A stretch of 64,000 nt of DNA from Pseudomonadota bacterium (GCA_023457435.1 JAEWLS010000010.1:1-64000); one strand, 5' to 3'; shown: positions 25,949 through 35,120, counted from the first letter of the stretch. Numbers and translations: made by a program. Notes: a model not told the origin generated them from the letters alone.

Positions 25949-27246
25949 GCCTGCTTCTGCGGGGCCGGACTCTCACCTTTGTCCGAGAGCCGAGCGGTAT
26001 CGACGATCAGGCGTCCTACCGCTTCAGCGAAGACGGCGGCGTGCTGATCGACAAGGGCAGGATCGTCGCGACCGGCGATTTCAGTCCTCTGCGCTCCGGC
26101 ATTGGCGCGACAGCCGAAGTGGTCGACCACCGACCGCATCTGATCCTGCCGGGATTCATCGACGCACATGTGCACATGCCGCAAATGCAGGTGATTGCGA
26201 GCTACGGCGCGGAGCTGCTCGACTGGCTGAACAACTACACGTTCCCCGGAGAGACGAAATTCCGCGACGCGCAGCACGGCCGCCGCATCGCGCGCCTGTT
26301 TCTCGACCAGATGGTGTCTCAGGGAACCACGACTGTCGCGGCATACTGCACCGTTCACAAAGCAAGCGCGGAGGCGCTGTTCGCGGAGGCGCTGTCGCGC
26401 GATATGCGCATAGTCGCAGGCAAGTGCCTGATGGACCGCAATGCGCCGGAAGACCTGCGGGACACCGCGAAATCAGGCTACGACGATACCAAGGCGCTGA
26501 TTGCCGAATGGCACGGCCGGGGACGTCTCCACTATGCAATTACGCCGCGCTTCGCCATCACCTCCTCGGACGAACAGATGGCGGCGACGGGTGCGCTAGC
26601 GCAGGAGTTTCCGGACCTGCACATCCAGACGCACCTCTCCGAGAACCGCGCAGAAATCGAGTTCACCCAGCAGCTTTTCCCGTGGTCGAAGGACTACACC
26701 GACGTGTACGAGCGCTTCGGGCTGCTTGGCCGCAGGACGCTGTTCGGCCATTGCATCCATCTGTCGGAGCGCGAGGCAGACGCCCTGTCGGACAGCGGAT
26801 CGGTGGCGATATTCTGCCCGACCTCCAACCTGTTTCTCGGGTCGGGGCTGTTCGATTACCATCGCTACCGACGGCGCGCGAAGCCTCTGCGCATCGCGAC
26901 GGCAAGCGATGTCGGCGGTGGCACCAACTACTCGATGCTGAGGACGATGGACGAAGGCTACAAGGTCATCGCACTGCAGGGCGAAAAGCTGAACCCACTG
27001 GCTTCGTTCTGGCAGATGACGCTTGGCAATGCGGAGGCGCTGTCGCTCGAGGCTCATGTCGGCACGCTGGAGCCCGGCACGGACGCAGACGTGGTGGTAC
27101 TCGACAGCCGTGCGACGCCGGGAATGGCACTCCGCATGGAGACAATCGAGACACTGGCGGAGGAACTGTTCCTGCTCCAGACGCTCGGCGACGATCGCGC
27201 GGTGAGCGCGGTTTACGTAGCGGGTAGGGCAGCGAAGCCTAACTAG
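25945..27246 (+). CDS. guaD: Guanine deaminase
   Basis: 433 aa amidohydrolase converting guanine to xanthine and ammonia, which feeds xanthine dehydrogenase. Zinc-site motifs are in place: HVHMPQMQV after the first strand, THLSEN, GHCIHLSE, and the aspartate in TASDVGGGTNYSM. The C-terminal GTLEPGTDADVVVLD closes the composite sandwich domain. The start is GTG at 25945 inside the puuD stop. UPF0303 follows 15 bases later. Confidence 0.94.
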   Translation: MSLLLRGRTLTFVREPSGIDDQASYRFSEDGGVLIDKGRIVATGDFSPLRSGIGATAEVVDHRPHLILPGFIDAHVHMPQMQVIASYGAELLDWLNNYTFPGETKFRDAQHGRRIARLFLDQMVSQGTTTVAAYCTVHKASAEALFAEALSRDMRIVAGKCLMDRNAPEDLRDTAKSGYDDTKALIAEWHGRGRLHYAITPRFAITSSDEQMAATGALAQEFPDLHIQTHLSENRAEIEFTQQLFPWSKDYTDVYERFGLLGRRTLFGHCIHLSEREADALSDSGSVAIFCPTSNLFLGSGLFDYHRYRRRAKPLRIATASDVGGGTNYSMLRTMDEGYKVIALQGEKLNPLASFWQMTLGNAEALSLEAHVGTLEPGTDADVVVLDSRATPGMALRMETIETLAEELFLLQTLGDDRAVSAVYVAGRAAKPN

Positions 27247-27261
27247 CTTCGGGGGGCGTGA

Positions 27262-27759
27262 ATGGCTGCACAGGACGACATCCGGACCATCGCGAGGCAG
27301 GAAGCCGAGCTCACCTTCGACGGGTTTGACGAAGCGCGCGCCTTTGCGCTGGGCACCGCGATCCGCGACGTCGCGCTGGCGCGCGGCCAGGGCGTGGTGA
27401 TCGATATCCGCTTCTGGCACCGCCCGCTTTTCTTCGCCGCCACCGCGGGCGTCAACGCCGGCAATCACGAGTGGGTGCGGCGCAAGATCAACGTGGTCCA
27501 GCGCTTCGCCAAAAGCACCTATCGGCTCGTGCTCGAGATGAACCGGGCGGACAGCACGCTGGAGCCGCGCCATGGTCTCGATGCAAAGGACTACGTGCTC
27601 GCCGGCGGAGCATTTCCGATCACGGTTCCGGCCGTCGGACAGGTCGGTGTGGTCGCCGTCTCCGGCCTGCCGCAGCGCGAGGATCACGCGCTGGTCGTCG
27701 AAGCGCTGTGCGCCCACCTTGGCAAGGACTATGCCGACTACGCTCTGCCGTCGCAATGA
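27262..27759 (+). CDS. UPF0303 / haem-degrading-domain-like protein
   Basis: 165 aa, one domain of the UPF0303 family, related to GlcG/HbpS haem-binding-type folds; the role is unknown. Visible family features are FDEARAFALGTAIRDVA near the N-terminus, RFWHRPLFFAATAG in the middle, and GAFPITV plus GVVAVSGLPQREDH towards the C-terminus. The ATG overlaps nothing, and the stop overlaps the glycerate kinase start (ATGA). Its position inside a purine-degradation operon suggests a part in urate or glyoxylate use, or in handling the haem of PuuD; neither is shown by the sequence. Confidence 0.85.
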   Translation: MAAQDDIRTIARQEAELTFDGFDEARAFALGTAIRDVALARGQGVVIDIRFWHRPLFFAATAGVNAGNHEWVRRKINVVQRFAKSTYRLVLEMNRADSTLEPRHGLDAKDYVLAGGAFPITVPAVGQVGVVAVSGLPQREDHALVVEALCAHLGKDYADYALPSQ

Positions 27760-29024
27760 GTGGCGCCGAGCCGCGCGCCCTTTTCCGCGCGCTGTTTAAG
27801 GCTGCGGTCGCGGCGGCCGATCCTGCCCGAACGATCGCCCGCTTCCTTCCGCCGAGGCCGAGGGGCCGCACGGTCGTCATCGGTGCCGGCAAGGCAGCGA
27901 GCGAGATGGCGCGCGCGCTGGAGACGCTTTGGCAAGGACCGCTGGAAGGCGTCGTCGTTACGCGGCGCGGCCAGGGCGTTGCTACGGAGCGCATACGCGT
28001 CTTGCACGCCGCCCATCCCGTGCCAGACGAGGCTGGCATCGCCGCATCTCGTGCGCTGTTCGGAGCGGTAACCGGCCTGACGGCGAACGACCTCGTCATC
28101 GCGCTCATTTCCGGCGGGGGATCGGCATTGTTACCGGCGCCGGCGGCCGGACTGACCCTTGCCGACGAGATCGCGGTGAATCAGGCGCTTCTCGCGTCGG
28201 GCGCGCCGATCGCCGCCATGAACACCGTGCGCAAGCACGTATCGGCTATCAAAGGGGGGCGGCTGGCGCTCGCGGCATTTCCGGCGCGCGTCGTCACGCT
28301 GGTGGTCTCGGACGTACCCGGCGACAATCCCGCTTTCGTCGCTTCCGGACCAACGGTGCCGGACAACGCGTCGCGCGACGATGCGCTTGGTATCGTGGCG
28401 GACTGGAAGCTGGAGATGCCTGATCGCGTGATGGCTCACCTGCGAAGTCTCGCTGCGGATGCGCCGTCACCCGACGATGCGCGCTTCGCGGACAATGTCG
28501 TGCACGTCGTCGCGTCGGCCGCGATGTCGCTCGAGGCCGCGGCCGAAGCGGCGCGTAGCAGCGGCATCGAAGCGGTCATCCTGTCGGACTCGATCGAGGG
28601 CGAGGCACGTGAGGTCGGCGCGTTGCATGCCGCGATCGCGCGCGAGATCGCGACGCGCGGCAGACCGTTTGCGCGGCCGGTGCTTCTGTTGTCCGGGGGT
28701 GAGACGACGGTGACGCTGCGGGGCGCCGGCGGCAGGGGCGGGCGAAACAGCGAGTTCTTGCTGTCACTGGCGCTGGGCGTCGATGGCATCGAGAGCATTC
28801 ACGCCTTCGCGGCCGATACCGATGGAATCGACGGCACTGAGGACAATGCCGGCGCCTTCGCCGACTGGACGTCCGCAGCGCGCATGCGCGCTGCCGGATG
28901 CGATCCGCGCTCGGCGCTGATGCGCAACGACGCATGGAGTGCGTTCAACGCGGTGGGCGACCTCTTCGCGATGGGGCCAACCGGCACGAACGTGAATGAT
29001 CTGCGGGCAGTTCTCGTCGTCTAA
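27756..29024 (+). CDS. gckA: Glycerate 2-kinase (MOFRL family)
   Basis: 422 aa. It phosphorylates D-glycerate, normally to 2-phosphoglycerate, in the TtuD/GckA family. The N-terminal DUF4147 region contains VVIGAGKAAS and ISGGGSALLPAP, and the C-terminal MOFRL region contains LLSGGETTVT, GRGGRNSEFLL and ADTDGIDG. The start at 27756 overlaps the UPF0303 stop (ATGA). The link to purine use is that glyoxylate from AllA can be condensed to tartronate semialdehyde and reduced to glycerate; the enzymes for those two steps are not clearly in the window. Its stop overlaps the stop of the convergent UdgX gene. Confidence 0.92.
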   Translation: MSGAEPRALFRALFKAAVAAADPARTIARFLPPRPRGRTVVIGAGKAASEMARALETLWQGPLEGVVVTRRGQGVATERIRVLHAAHPVPDEAGIAASRALFGAVTGLTANDLVIALISGGGSALLPAPAAGLTLADEIAVNQALLASGAPIAAMNTVRKHVSAIKGGRLALAAFPARVVTLVVSDVPGDNPAFVASGPTVPDNASRDDALGIVADWKLEMPDRVMAHLRSLAADAPSPDDARFADNVVHVVASAAMSLEAAAEAARSSGIEAVILSDSIEGEAREVGALHAAIAREIATRGRPFARPVLLLSGGETTVTLRGAGGRGGRNSEFLLSLALGVDGIESIHAFAADTDGIDGTEDNAGAFADWTSAARMRAAGCDPRSALMRNDAWSAFNAVGDLFAMGPTGTNVNDLRAVLVV

Positions 29025-30487
29025 GTCATCAGCCGCTTCACGGCCTTGAGGTCTTCGAGGAAACGACCGCGCTCGGCCAACTTGTCGGCTTCGTCGCGGA
29101 TGCGCAGCAGGTAGGAAGGGTGGATGGTGATGAACACGCGCACGCCGTCGTCCCGCTCGATGACGTTGCCGCGCTCCTTGGTCACCGGCACCGGGCGGCC
29201 GAGCAAAGACTGAGCCGCAGTCGCGCCCAGCGCCACGACCAGCTCCGGCTTGATCAGGTCGAGTTCCTGGCCGATCCACCAGCGGCACGCCTGGATCTCG
29301 CCGGCGTTTGGTTTGGAATGGATGCGGCGCTTGCCGCGCGGCTCGAACTTGAAGTGCTTCACGGCATTGGTCACGTAGGTGATGTCGCGGTCGACGCCGG
29401 CTTCCTCGAGCACGGCGTCGAACATGCGGCCAGCCGGACCGACGAAGGGTTTGCCGGCAAGATCCTCCTGATCGCCCGGCTGCTCCCCGACGAAAACGAC
29501 CTTGGCGTCGCGGGGACCTTCGCCGAACACAGTCTGCGTCGCATCGCGCCATAGCGGGCAGCGGCGGCATCCCGCCGCCTGGTGCGCCAGTTCATCTAGC
29601 GACCGTGCCGGAGCGTTCGGCTCATCAGGAGCGGGAACGGGATCGCGCTTCCAGTGCTTGGCCTGGATCTTCTCGTGATGCGGGGCCGGCATGGTGGGCA
29701 GCCTTTCGATCATGTCCGCGGCGGCCTTGTCGGCGCCACGTATCAGATCGGGAATGAGCGAAGCCTCCGGCAAGTTCCGCCAATACTTCTTTGGCATCTC
29801 TGCGGTCATCGCTTTCGGCTTGAGCCGCGCCGGATTGAAAATATTGGCGAAATAGGTGCGCCAAAGCTCGTTCGCTGCATCTTCGGCGGGGGCGTCAGCC
29901 TTCGAGGCGCCTGGCCCGATCGTCAACGTCTCGCCATCCCACTCCGCGCTGGCGCGCGGTGTCAAGATCGCCCAGCGCATGCCGGTGAAACGCCGGACAA
30001 AGAAAGGCGCGTTGCGCTCCACGATATGATGGTCCGGCTCGAACCAGGCGACGAAGCGTTCTTCGGCCCCGTCGCCGACCTTCACGAAGCGCACGAAAGC
30101 GCGCATCTTGTGGATGTCGCGACGGACTGCCTTCTCCAATTCGCGCAGCCGCTGAACGTCCGGATCGCTTGCTATGTCCAGGAGGCGGGGTTCATCGCGA
30201 AGCCGCCACAGCAGACGGTAGAGCAGGTCGAAGCGCGACGGATCGCTGTGGCAGATAACGGCTTCGGCCTTGTCGACAAATTCCTTCGGGACATTGAACG
30301 TGGCGCCACCGGCGGGCGGCAAGGCTTGAGCTGTCGGCTCGGCGCCATCGACAACCCAGTGCACGCGCTCCGGCGGAATGTTCGACAACGCCAGTCGACG
30401 TGCCGCGACCCGCCAGCCCGCGAAATCCGTCTCGCTCGCCAGCGCGACCGTCTCACCGCCAAGGTCGAGGGACCGCTGAGCGCCCAT
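29021..30487 (-). CDS. DUF4130-UdgX fusion, uracil-DNA-binding/glycosylase protein
   Basis: 488 aa. Residues about 1-270 match the DUF4130 (TIGR03915-type) domain, and about 300-488 are a family 4-like uracil-DNA glycosylase. The cysteines of CRRCPLW fit the FeS-cluster pattern, GEQPGDQEDLAGKPFVGPAG is motif A and HPSYLL is motif B. KRRIHSKP with His390 is the loop that defines UdgX; in the mycobacterial protein this histidine traps uracil DNA covalently. The family name is firm. Covalent trapping here is inferred from the conserved loop. The ATG shares one base with the stop of the radical SAM gene (TGATG). Confidence 0.9.
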   Translation of the reverse strand: MGAQRSLDLGGETVALASETDFAGWRVAARRLALSNIPPERVHWVVDGAEPTAQALPPAGGATFNVPKEFVDKAEAVICHSDPSRFDLLYRLLWRLRDEPRLLDIASDPDVQRLRELEKAVRRDIHKMRAFVRFVKVGDGAEERFVAWFEPDHHIVERNAPFFVRRFTGMRWAILTPRASAEWDGETLTIGPGASKADAPAEDAANELWRTYFANIFNPARLKPKAMTAEMPKKYWRNLPEASLIPDLIRGADKAAADMIERLPTMPAPHHEKIQAKHWKRDPVPAPDEPNAPARSLDELAHQAAGCRRCPLWRDATQTVFGEGPRDAKVVFVGEQPGDQEDLAGKPFVGPAGRMFDAVLEEAGVDRDITYVTNAVKHFKFEPRGKRRIHSKPNAGEIQACRWWIGQELDLIKPELVVALGATAAQSLLGRPVPVTKERGNVIERDDGVRVFITIHPSYLLRIRDEADKLAERGRFLEDLKAVKRLMT

Positions 30488-31722
30488 CAGAACAGGCTCA
30501 TCTGCTCAGGTTGGGGTGCGACCTTGGCGCGAAGGCGCTCGTGGTCGAGCGTCGCTCCCGGCGACCAGCCATCGGCGACGATGAAAGGGCGTACCTTGGC
30601 GATCGAAGCGCAAAGCCGTCCGACGTCCTCGATGCGCAGACGCTTCACGCGCCGCGTTTCGAGAATGCGGGTCACCACCTTGGTTCCGAGGCCGGGCACG
30701 CGCAGCAGCATCTCCTTCGGCGCACGGTTGACGTCGACCGGGAAGCGTCCGCGATTGGCCAATGCCCAGGCGAGCTTGGGATCGATAGCCAGGTCGAGCA
30801 TGCCGTCGACCGTGCCGGCGACGATTTCCCCGCGATCGAAGCCGTAGAAGCGCATGAGCCAATCGGCCTGATAGAGGCGGTGCTCGCGCATCAGCGGCGG
30901 CTTCATTAGCGGCAGCGCCCGCGAAGCGTCCGGGATCGGGCTGAAGGCCGAATAATAAACTCGCTTCAAGCGGTAGCTGCCGTAGAGCCGCGCACTCGTC
31001 GCGAGAACATCAGCATCGGTCGTCGCATCGGCGCCGACGATCATCTGGGTGGACTGTCCACCAGGAACGAAGCGCTCGCGCCGCTTCGTTTTCAGGGTCG
31101 GCTCCGACTTCTCCTCGATCTTGGCGCGTAACTGGGCCATGCCGAGGCGTATGGTGTGCGGCTTCTTTTCGGGTGCAAGCTTCTGCACGCCTTCATCCGT
31201 CGGAAGCTCGATGTTGATCGACAGCCGGTCGGCATAGCGGCCAGCCGCTTCGACGAGTTCTGGGGCTGCTTCCGGTATCGTCTTGAGATGGATGTAGCCG
31301 CCGAACTTCTCCTCCTCGCGCAGCCGCCGCGCGACCTCCACCATTTCGCCCATCGTCTCGTCGGGAGAGCGGATGACGCCGGAGGAAAGAAAGAGTCCTT
31401 CGATGTAATTGCGCTTGTAGAACTCGATGGTCAGCCGGACGACCTCGTCGACCGAAAAGCGTGCCCGCTTTACGTTCGAGGACGAGCGGTTGATGCAATA
31501 CGAGCAGTCGTAGATGCAGAAATTGGTCAGCAGGATCTTCAGAAGCGAGATGCAGCGACCGTCCGGCGCATAGGAATGGCAAATGCCCATGCCTTCCGTC
31601 GAGCCGATGCCTTTCGACTTGACCGAGTTTCGTCCGGACGAGCCCGAAGATGCGCACGAGGCGTCATATTTCGCCGCGTCGGAAAGGATTGCCAGCTTTT
31701 CACGGGTGGAGAGCACTGCCAT
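30487..31722 (-). CDS. Radical SAM protein linked to UDG (TIGR03916-like)
   Basis: 411 aa. A putative DNA modification or repair radical SAM enzyme. Cys69, Cys73 and Cys76 in CIYDCSYC form the CX3CX2C site for a 4Fe-4S cluster. A C-terminal helix-hairpin-helix (VPGLGTKVVTRILETRRV) suggests DNA contact, and the protein ends in PQPEQMSLF. The family is known to occur next to DUF4130/UDG proteins, as here. The start at 31722 (MAVLSTREKL) gives the family length; an in-frame ATG at 31794 adds 24 residues that do not look conserved. Substrate and reaction are unknown. Confidence 0.88.
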   Translation of the reverse strand: MAVLSTREKLAILSDAAKYDASCASSGSSGRNSVKSKGIGSTEGMGICHSYAPDGRCISLLKILLTNFCIYDCSYCINRSSSNVKRARFSVDEVVRLTIEFYKRNYIEGLFLSSGVIRSPDETMGEMVEVARRLREEEKFGGYIHLKTIPEAAPELVEAAGRYADRLSINIELPTDEGVQKLAPEKKPHTIRLGMAQLRAKIEEKSEPTLKTKRRERFVPGGQSTQMIVGADATTDADVLATSARLYGSYRLKRVYYSAFSPIPDASRALPLMKPPLMREHRLYQADWLMRFYGFDRGEIVAGTVDGMLDLAIDPKLAWALANRGRFPVDVNRAPKEMLLRVPGLGTKVVTRILETRRVKRLRIEDVGRLCASIAKVRPFIVADGWSPGATLDHERLRAKVAPQPEQMSLF

Positions 31723-31790
31723 ATGTTCATGGTACGTTCCGAAATGCGGCTCTGCTATGGCTTTTGACGCAATGCCTGCGTGACGCAGGG

Positions 31791-33170
31791 TCAAACCTCG
31801 TGGAGATAAAGCCGATAATCCAGGTCGCTGACCGTGCGCGCGACCCGCAGATACTCGGCCCGCTTGATGGCCGTAAAAGTGCGGTGCATGTCGGCACCCA
31901 GCGACTCCCTCAGGAAGCTGGAATTTTCTGCGGCTTCTATCGCCGAGCGCCAGTCGGGCGGGATCGCCGCCTCGCTCGTCTGTCCATAGCCGTTGCCCTC
32001 GGTCATCGGGCCGGGGTCGAGCATTTCCGTCAGACCCTTGGAAATCCCGGCCAGCACGGTAGCGGCAACGAGATAGGGGTTCGCGTCAACGCCCGACGGG
32101 CGATGTTCGATGCGCCTGTTCTTCGCGTCGCCAGCCGGCACGCGCAGCGCGACGGACCGGTTGTTGACGCCCCAGGTCGGCGCCACCGGCGCGTAGGACT
32201 GCGACACGAAGCGGCGCCATGAGTTGGCGTGAGGCGCGAATACGAGCATGGATTCGGACATCGTACTGGCAAGGCCGCCGATAGCGTGGAGCAATGCGGG
32301 CGCCCATGCGCCCTCCTGCGCTTCGGAGAAGACATTGCCTCGCTCGCCTGCCATCGACACGTGCAGGTGCATCCCGGAGCCGGCATAGCGTTCGATCGGC
32401 TTGGCCATGAAACAGGCGACGACGCCGTGGCGGCGTGCCTGCGCCCGGACGAGGCGCTTGAGCATGACCAGGTCGTCGGCGGCGCGCATCAGATCGGTGC
32501 GGTAGTTCAGCGTCAACTCGTACTGGCCGGGCGCATATTCCGAGATCACCGTTTCCGCCGGTATGCCCTGGCCGCGCGCATCGGCGTAAATATCGCTGAG
32601 CAGGGGCTCCATGCCGTGAAGATGGTCAACCGAGTAGACCTCCGTCTTGTTGCTGGCGCGACCATCGAGGACCGCGCGCGCCGGTTGCGCGCGCCCTTCC
32701 GCATCCCGCTCCGGGTCGAGAAGGAAGAATTCGAGCTCGAAAGCGCCAGCCGGACGCAGTCCGCGGTTGCCGAGCGCATCGACCTGGCGCTGCAGCGCGT
32801 GGCGCGGGTCCGACGTCATCGGCGTGCCGTCGAGCAGAAACATCGACATCAGTAGTTGAGCCCGCGGCGGATTGGTGCCGTGCATAGGCACGAGGGTTCC
32901 CGGAATTGGCCAGGCGCGGAGGTCGCCGTCGCCAGAATCCCAGATCAGTCCGGTCTCGTGGACATCCTCGCCAGTGATGTCGAGCCCGAGGATGGAGATC
33001 GGCAGGTGGCGGCCGGAACGGTAGAGCGAGGACAGCTCGTGGCGGCGGATGATCTTGCCGCGGCCGATGCCGTTCGCGTCGGTGAGCACGATGTCGAACG
33101 CTTCGATCTCGGGATGCGCAGCGAGGAATGCCTCGGCCTCGTCGAGGCTGGAGCCGGAAGGTGAACTCAA
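31791..33170 (-). CDS. Glutamine-synthetase-like gamma-glutamylamine ligase
   Basis: 459 aa glutamine synthetase fold of the PuuA/GlnT type, which ligates glutamate to polyamines or other amines. Visible: the N-terminal DUF beta-grasp region with TDANGIGRGKI, the metal-binding ELEFFL, the HLHVSM histidine, the NNRSVALRVP region, and HRPSGVDANPY. The proposed start is TTG at 33170, overlapping the stop of the upstream aminotransferase (TTGA); upstream in-frame codons belong to that gene. With the class III aminotransferase it looks like an amine-catabolism pair. The amine is not readable from sequence. Confidence 0.85.
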   Translation of the reverse strand: MSSPSGSSLDEAEAFLAAHPEIEAFDIVLTDANGIGRGKIIRRHELSSLYRSGRHLPISILGLDITGEDVHETGLIWDSGDGDLRAWPIPGTLVPMHGTNPPRAQLLMSMFLLDGTPMTSDPRHALQRQVDALGNRGLRPAGAFELEFFLLDPERDAEGRAQPARAVLDGRASNKTEVYSVDHLHGMEPLLSDIYADARGQGIPAETVISEYAPGQYELTLNYRTDLMRAADDLVMLKRLVRAQARRHGVVACFMAKPIERYAGSGMHLHVSMAGERGNVFSEAQEGAWAPALLHAIGGLASTMSESMLVFAPHANSWRRFVSQSYAPVAPTWGVNNRSVALRVPAGDAKNRRIEHRPSGVDANPYLVAATVLAGISKGLTEMLDPGPMTEGNGYGQTSEAAIPPDWRSAIEAAENSSFLRESLGADMHRTFTAIKRAEYLRVARTVSDLDYRLYLHEV

Positions 33171-34531
33171 GACGTCAACTCCTGCAGCACGTCTTCGAAC
33201 GCCGCGATCAGGCGCTCGATCTGCTTTCGCTTCGTCTTCGGCGAGACGAGCATCATGTTGTGGAACGGCGCGATAAGGCAGCCGCGGTTCGCAAGAGCGA
33301 CGTGTATCGCTGCCTCGAGCGCCGGCTGGTGCGCACGTTCGGCCTCCGTCCCGTTGAGCAGTGGGCCAGGCGCGCAGATGAACTCGACACGGGCGCCAAC
33401 CCGGACGACGTGCCACGGTAGGCAGCGTGCCTCGATGGCCGCACGAAGCCCATCTTCAAGCTTTGCCGCGAGCGCTTCCATGTGCGCGTAACTCTTCTCC
33501 GTCATGACCTCCTGCAGCGTCGCGCGCATGGCGGCGAGCTGCAGTGGATTGGCGGAAAGCGTCGTGCCCATACCTGAGTGTCCCGGCTCGCGTCGCGCCT
33601 CGGATTCGGCGAAGCGCCGGGCGACATCGTGCGTCATGCCCCACACGCTCGCCGGCACGCCGCCGGCAATCGGCTTGCCGAGCACGAACAGATCTGGGTC
33701 CAGATCGTGCTTACGGGTGTAGCCGCCGGGACCGGTCGAAATCGTGTGCGTCTCGTCGATGAGGAGCAGCGTGCCTGCCCGCTGCGTGGCGGCGCGCAAC
33801 GCTTCGTGGAAGCCTGGTTGCGGCAGAACCATGCAGCAATTGGTCATGACCGGCTCGGCGATGACGGCAGCGACATCGCTGGCGGCAAGCGCTCGCTCCA
33901 GCGCGGGAATATCGTTGAATTCGACGACGCGCGTGTTCGCGGTCAGGTCGCGAAACTCGCCGACCATGCCTGGCCGGTTTACCGCGCGCCGGCCCTTGAG
34001 CCGCACGAAGGTCTCGTCGACGGTTCCGTGGTAGCAACCATTGAATACGAGGATCCTCGGCCGGCCGGTAACGGCGCGGGCTACCCGCAGCGCGAAACGG
34101 TTGGCGTCGGTCGCGGTGGTCGCCACCTGCCAGACCGGCAGTCCGAAGCGTTCGGCAAGCAGCGACCCGACGACTGCGGCGTCCTCCGTCGGAAGCATCG
34201 TGGCAAGCCCGCGCCGCGCCTGGCGGCGGATCGCCTTGGCAACAGCGGCCGGCGAATGTCCAAACATCGCCCCGGTGTCGCCAAGGCAGAAATCGTCAAG
34301 CCGGTGGCCGTCGGCATCGGTGAGCCGCGCGCCGCTTGCCTTCTGAACGACGATGGGAAAAGGGGTAGGCCAGTCGCGCATCCAATGCATCGGCACGGCG
34401 CCGAGCCAGTTCGCGGCATCCGCCGATAGCTGCGCCGAACGCGGGCGCGCCGCGGCGAAGGCCTGCGCCTCCCGCCGGCGGAACGCCGCGACGCGGCGCA
34501 CCGCAATCCCGCCCGTCAGTCTTGCAGCCAT
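33167..34531 (-). CDS. Class III (PLP) aminotransferase
   Basis: 454 aa, fold-type I PLP enzyme of the ornithine/GABA aminotransferase and glutamate-1-semialdehyde aminomutase group. Visible: DFCLGDTGAMFGH in the N-terminal part, the cofactor Asp in LLIDETHTI, the PLP lysine in LGKPIAGGVPASVWG, and GTTLSANPL. The ATG at 34531 is set by GGAGGGG; the longer frame upstream is not supported. It is translationally coupled to the glutamine-synthetase-like gene, suggesting transamination of an amine or of its gamma-glutamyl derivative. GSA aminomutase is less likely in that context. Confidence 0.88.
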   Translation of the reverse strand: MAARLTGGIAVRRVAAFRRREAQAFAAARPRSAQLSADAANWLGAVPMHWMRDWPTPFPIVVQKASGARLTDADGHRLDDFCLGDTGAMFGHSPAAVAKAIRRQARRGLATMLPTEDAAVVGSLLAERFGLPVWQVATTATDANRFALRVARAVTGRPRILVFNGCYHGTVDETFVRLKGRRAVNRPGMVGEFRDLTANTRVVEFNDIPALERALAASDVAAVIAEPVMTNCCMVLPQPGFHEALRAATQRAGTLLLIDETHTISTGPGGYTRKHDLDPDLFVLGKPIAGGVPASVWGMTHDVARRFAESEARREPGHSGMGTTLSANPLQLAAMRATLQEVMTEKSYAHMEALAAKLEDGLRAAIEARCLPWHVVRVGARVEFICAPGPLLNGTEAERAHQPALEAAIHVALANRGCLIAPFHNMMLVSPKTKRKQIERLIAAFEDVLQELTS

Positions 34532-34642
34532 GGACCCCTCCGTGACAGCGCCATGTAACGGAGCTTGCGACGCCCGGGCAACCGCGAGGCATGCGGCTGA
34601 AACGTCGGTGAGCGAATACGACGGCATTCATGGAGAGTCATC

Positions 34643-35119
34643 ATGCGCAGCGCGGTCTTCATCATTTCGACACTCGCCATGGCAGCCTTCGTCGGCGCCC
34701 TGAGCGCCACTATCCTGCCAGCCCGAGCTTCAGGGGGGATCTCATGCGACGCCGGCGGCACGGGCGTGACAGTGGCGTTCGGCGGCGGCGTGACGCGCGG
34801 CATGGGCTCGCCGCTTTTCAGTTTCGATGGCGAGGCGAGCGTCAAGGACAACTCCGTCGCGTCCGACCTGCAGTCGGTCAAGTTCGAACTCGCCAACGTC
34901 GCCCAGTACTGGCTTTCCGGGAATGAGTTGAAGCTGGTGCTCTACCGCGAACGGGAAGGCGACAAGCCGCATGGCTACCTGACGGTGACGGTTGAAACGA
35001 ATGCCGTGGATGAAGGTAGCTACTCTGGCACCTACAGTCTCTCCACGTACGATACCACTGGCGCCGGCGAACCGAAGGAATATGCCGCGGACGGCGCAAT
35101 CGAGTGCTTCGTGGAGTAG
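34643..35119 (+). CDS. Exported protein of unknown function
   Basis: 158 aa. Begins with an uncleaved or Sec-type signal sequence (about residues 1-30, MRSAVFIISTLAMAAFVGAL followed by an ARASG cleavage-like site). The mature part is polar and contains two cysteines (CDAGG near the N-terminus and IECFVE at the very end) that may form a disulfide. Repeated glycine-rich strands suggest a beta fold. The ATG follows GGAGAGTCATC. It is divergent from the aminotransferase and convergent with the WD40 gene. No family recognised. Confidence 0.7.
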   Translation: MRSAVFIISTLAMAAFVGALSATILPARASGGISCDAGGTGVTVAFGGGVTRGMGSPLFSFDGEASVKDNSVASDLQSVKFELANVAQYWLSGNELKLVLYREREGDKPHGYLTVTVETNAVDEGSYSGTYSLSTYDTTGAGEPKEYAADGAIECFVE

Positions 35120-35120
35120 C

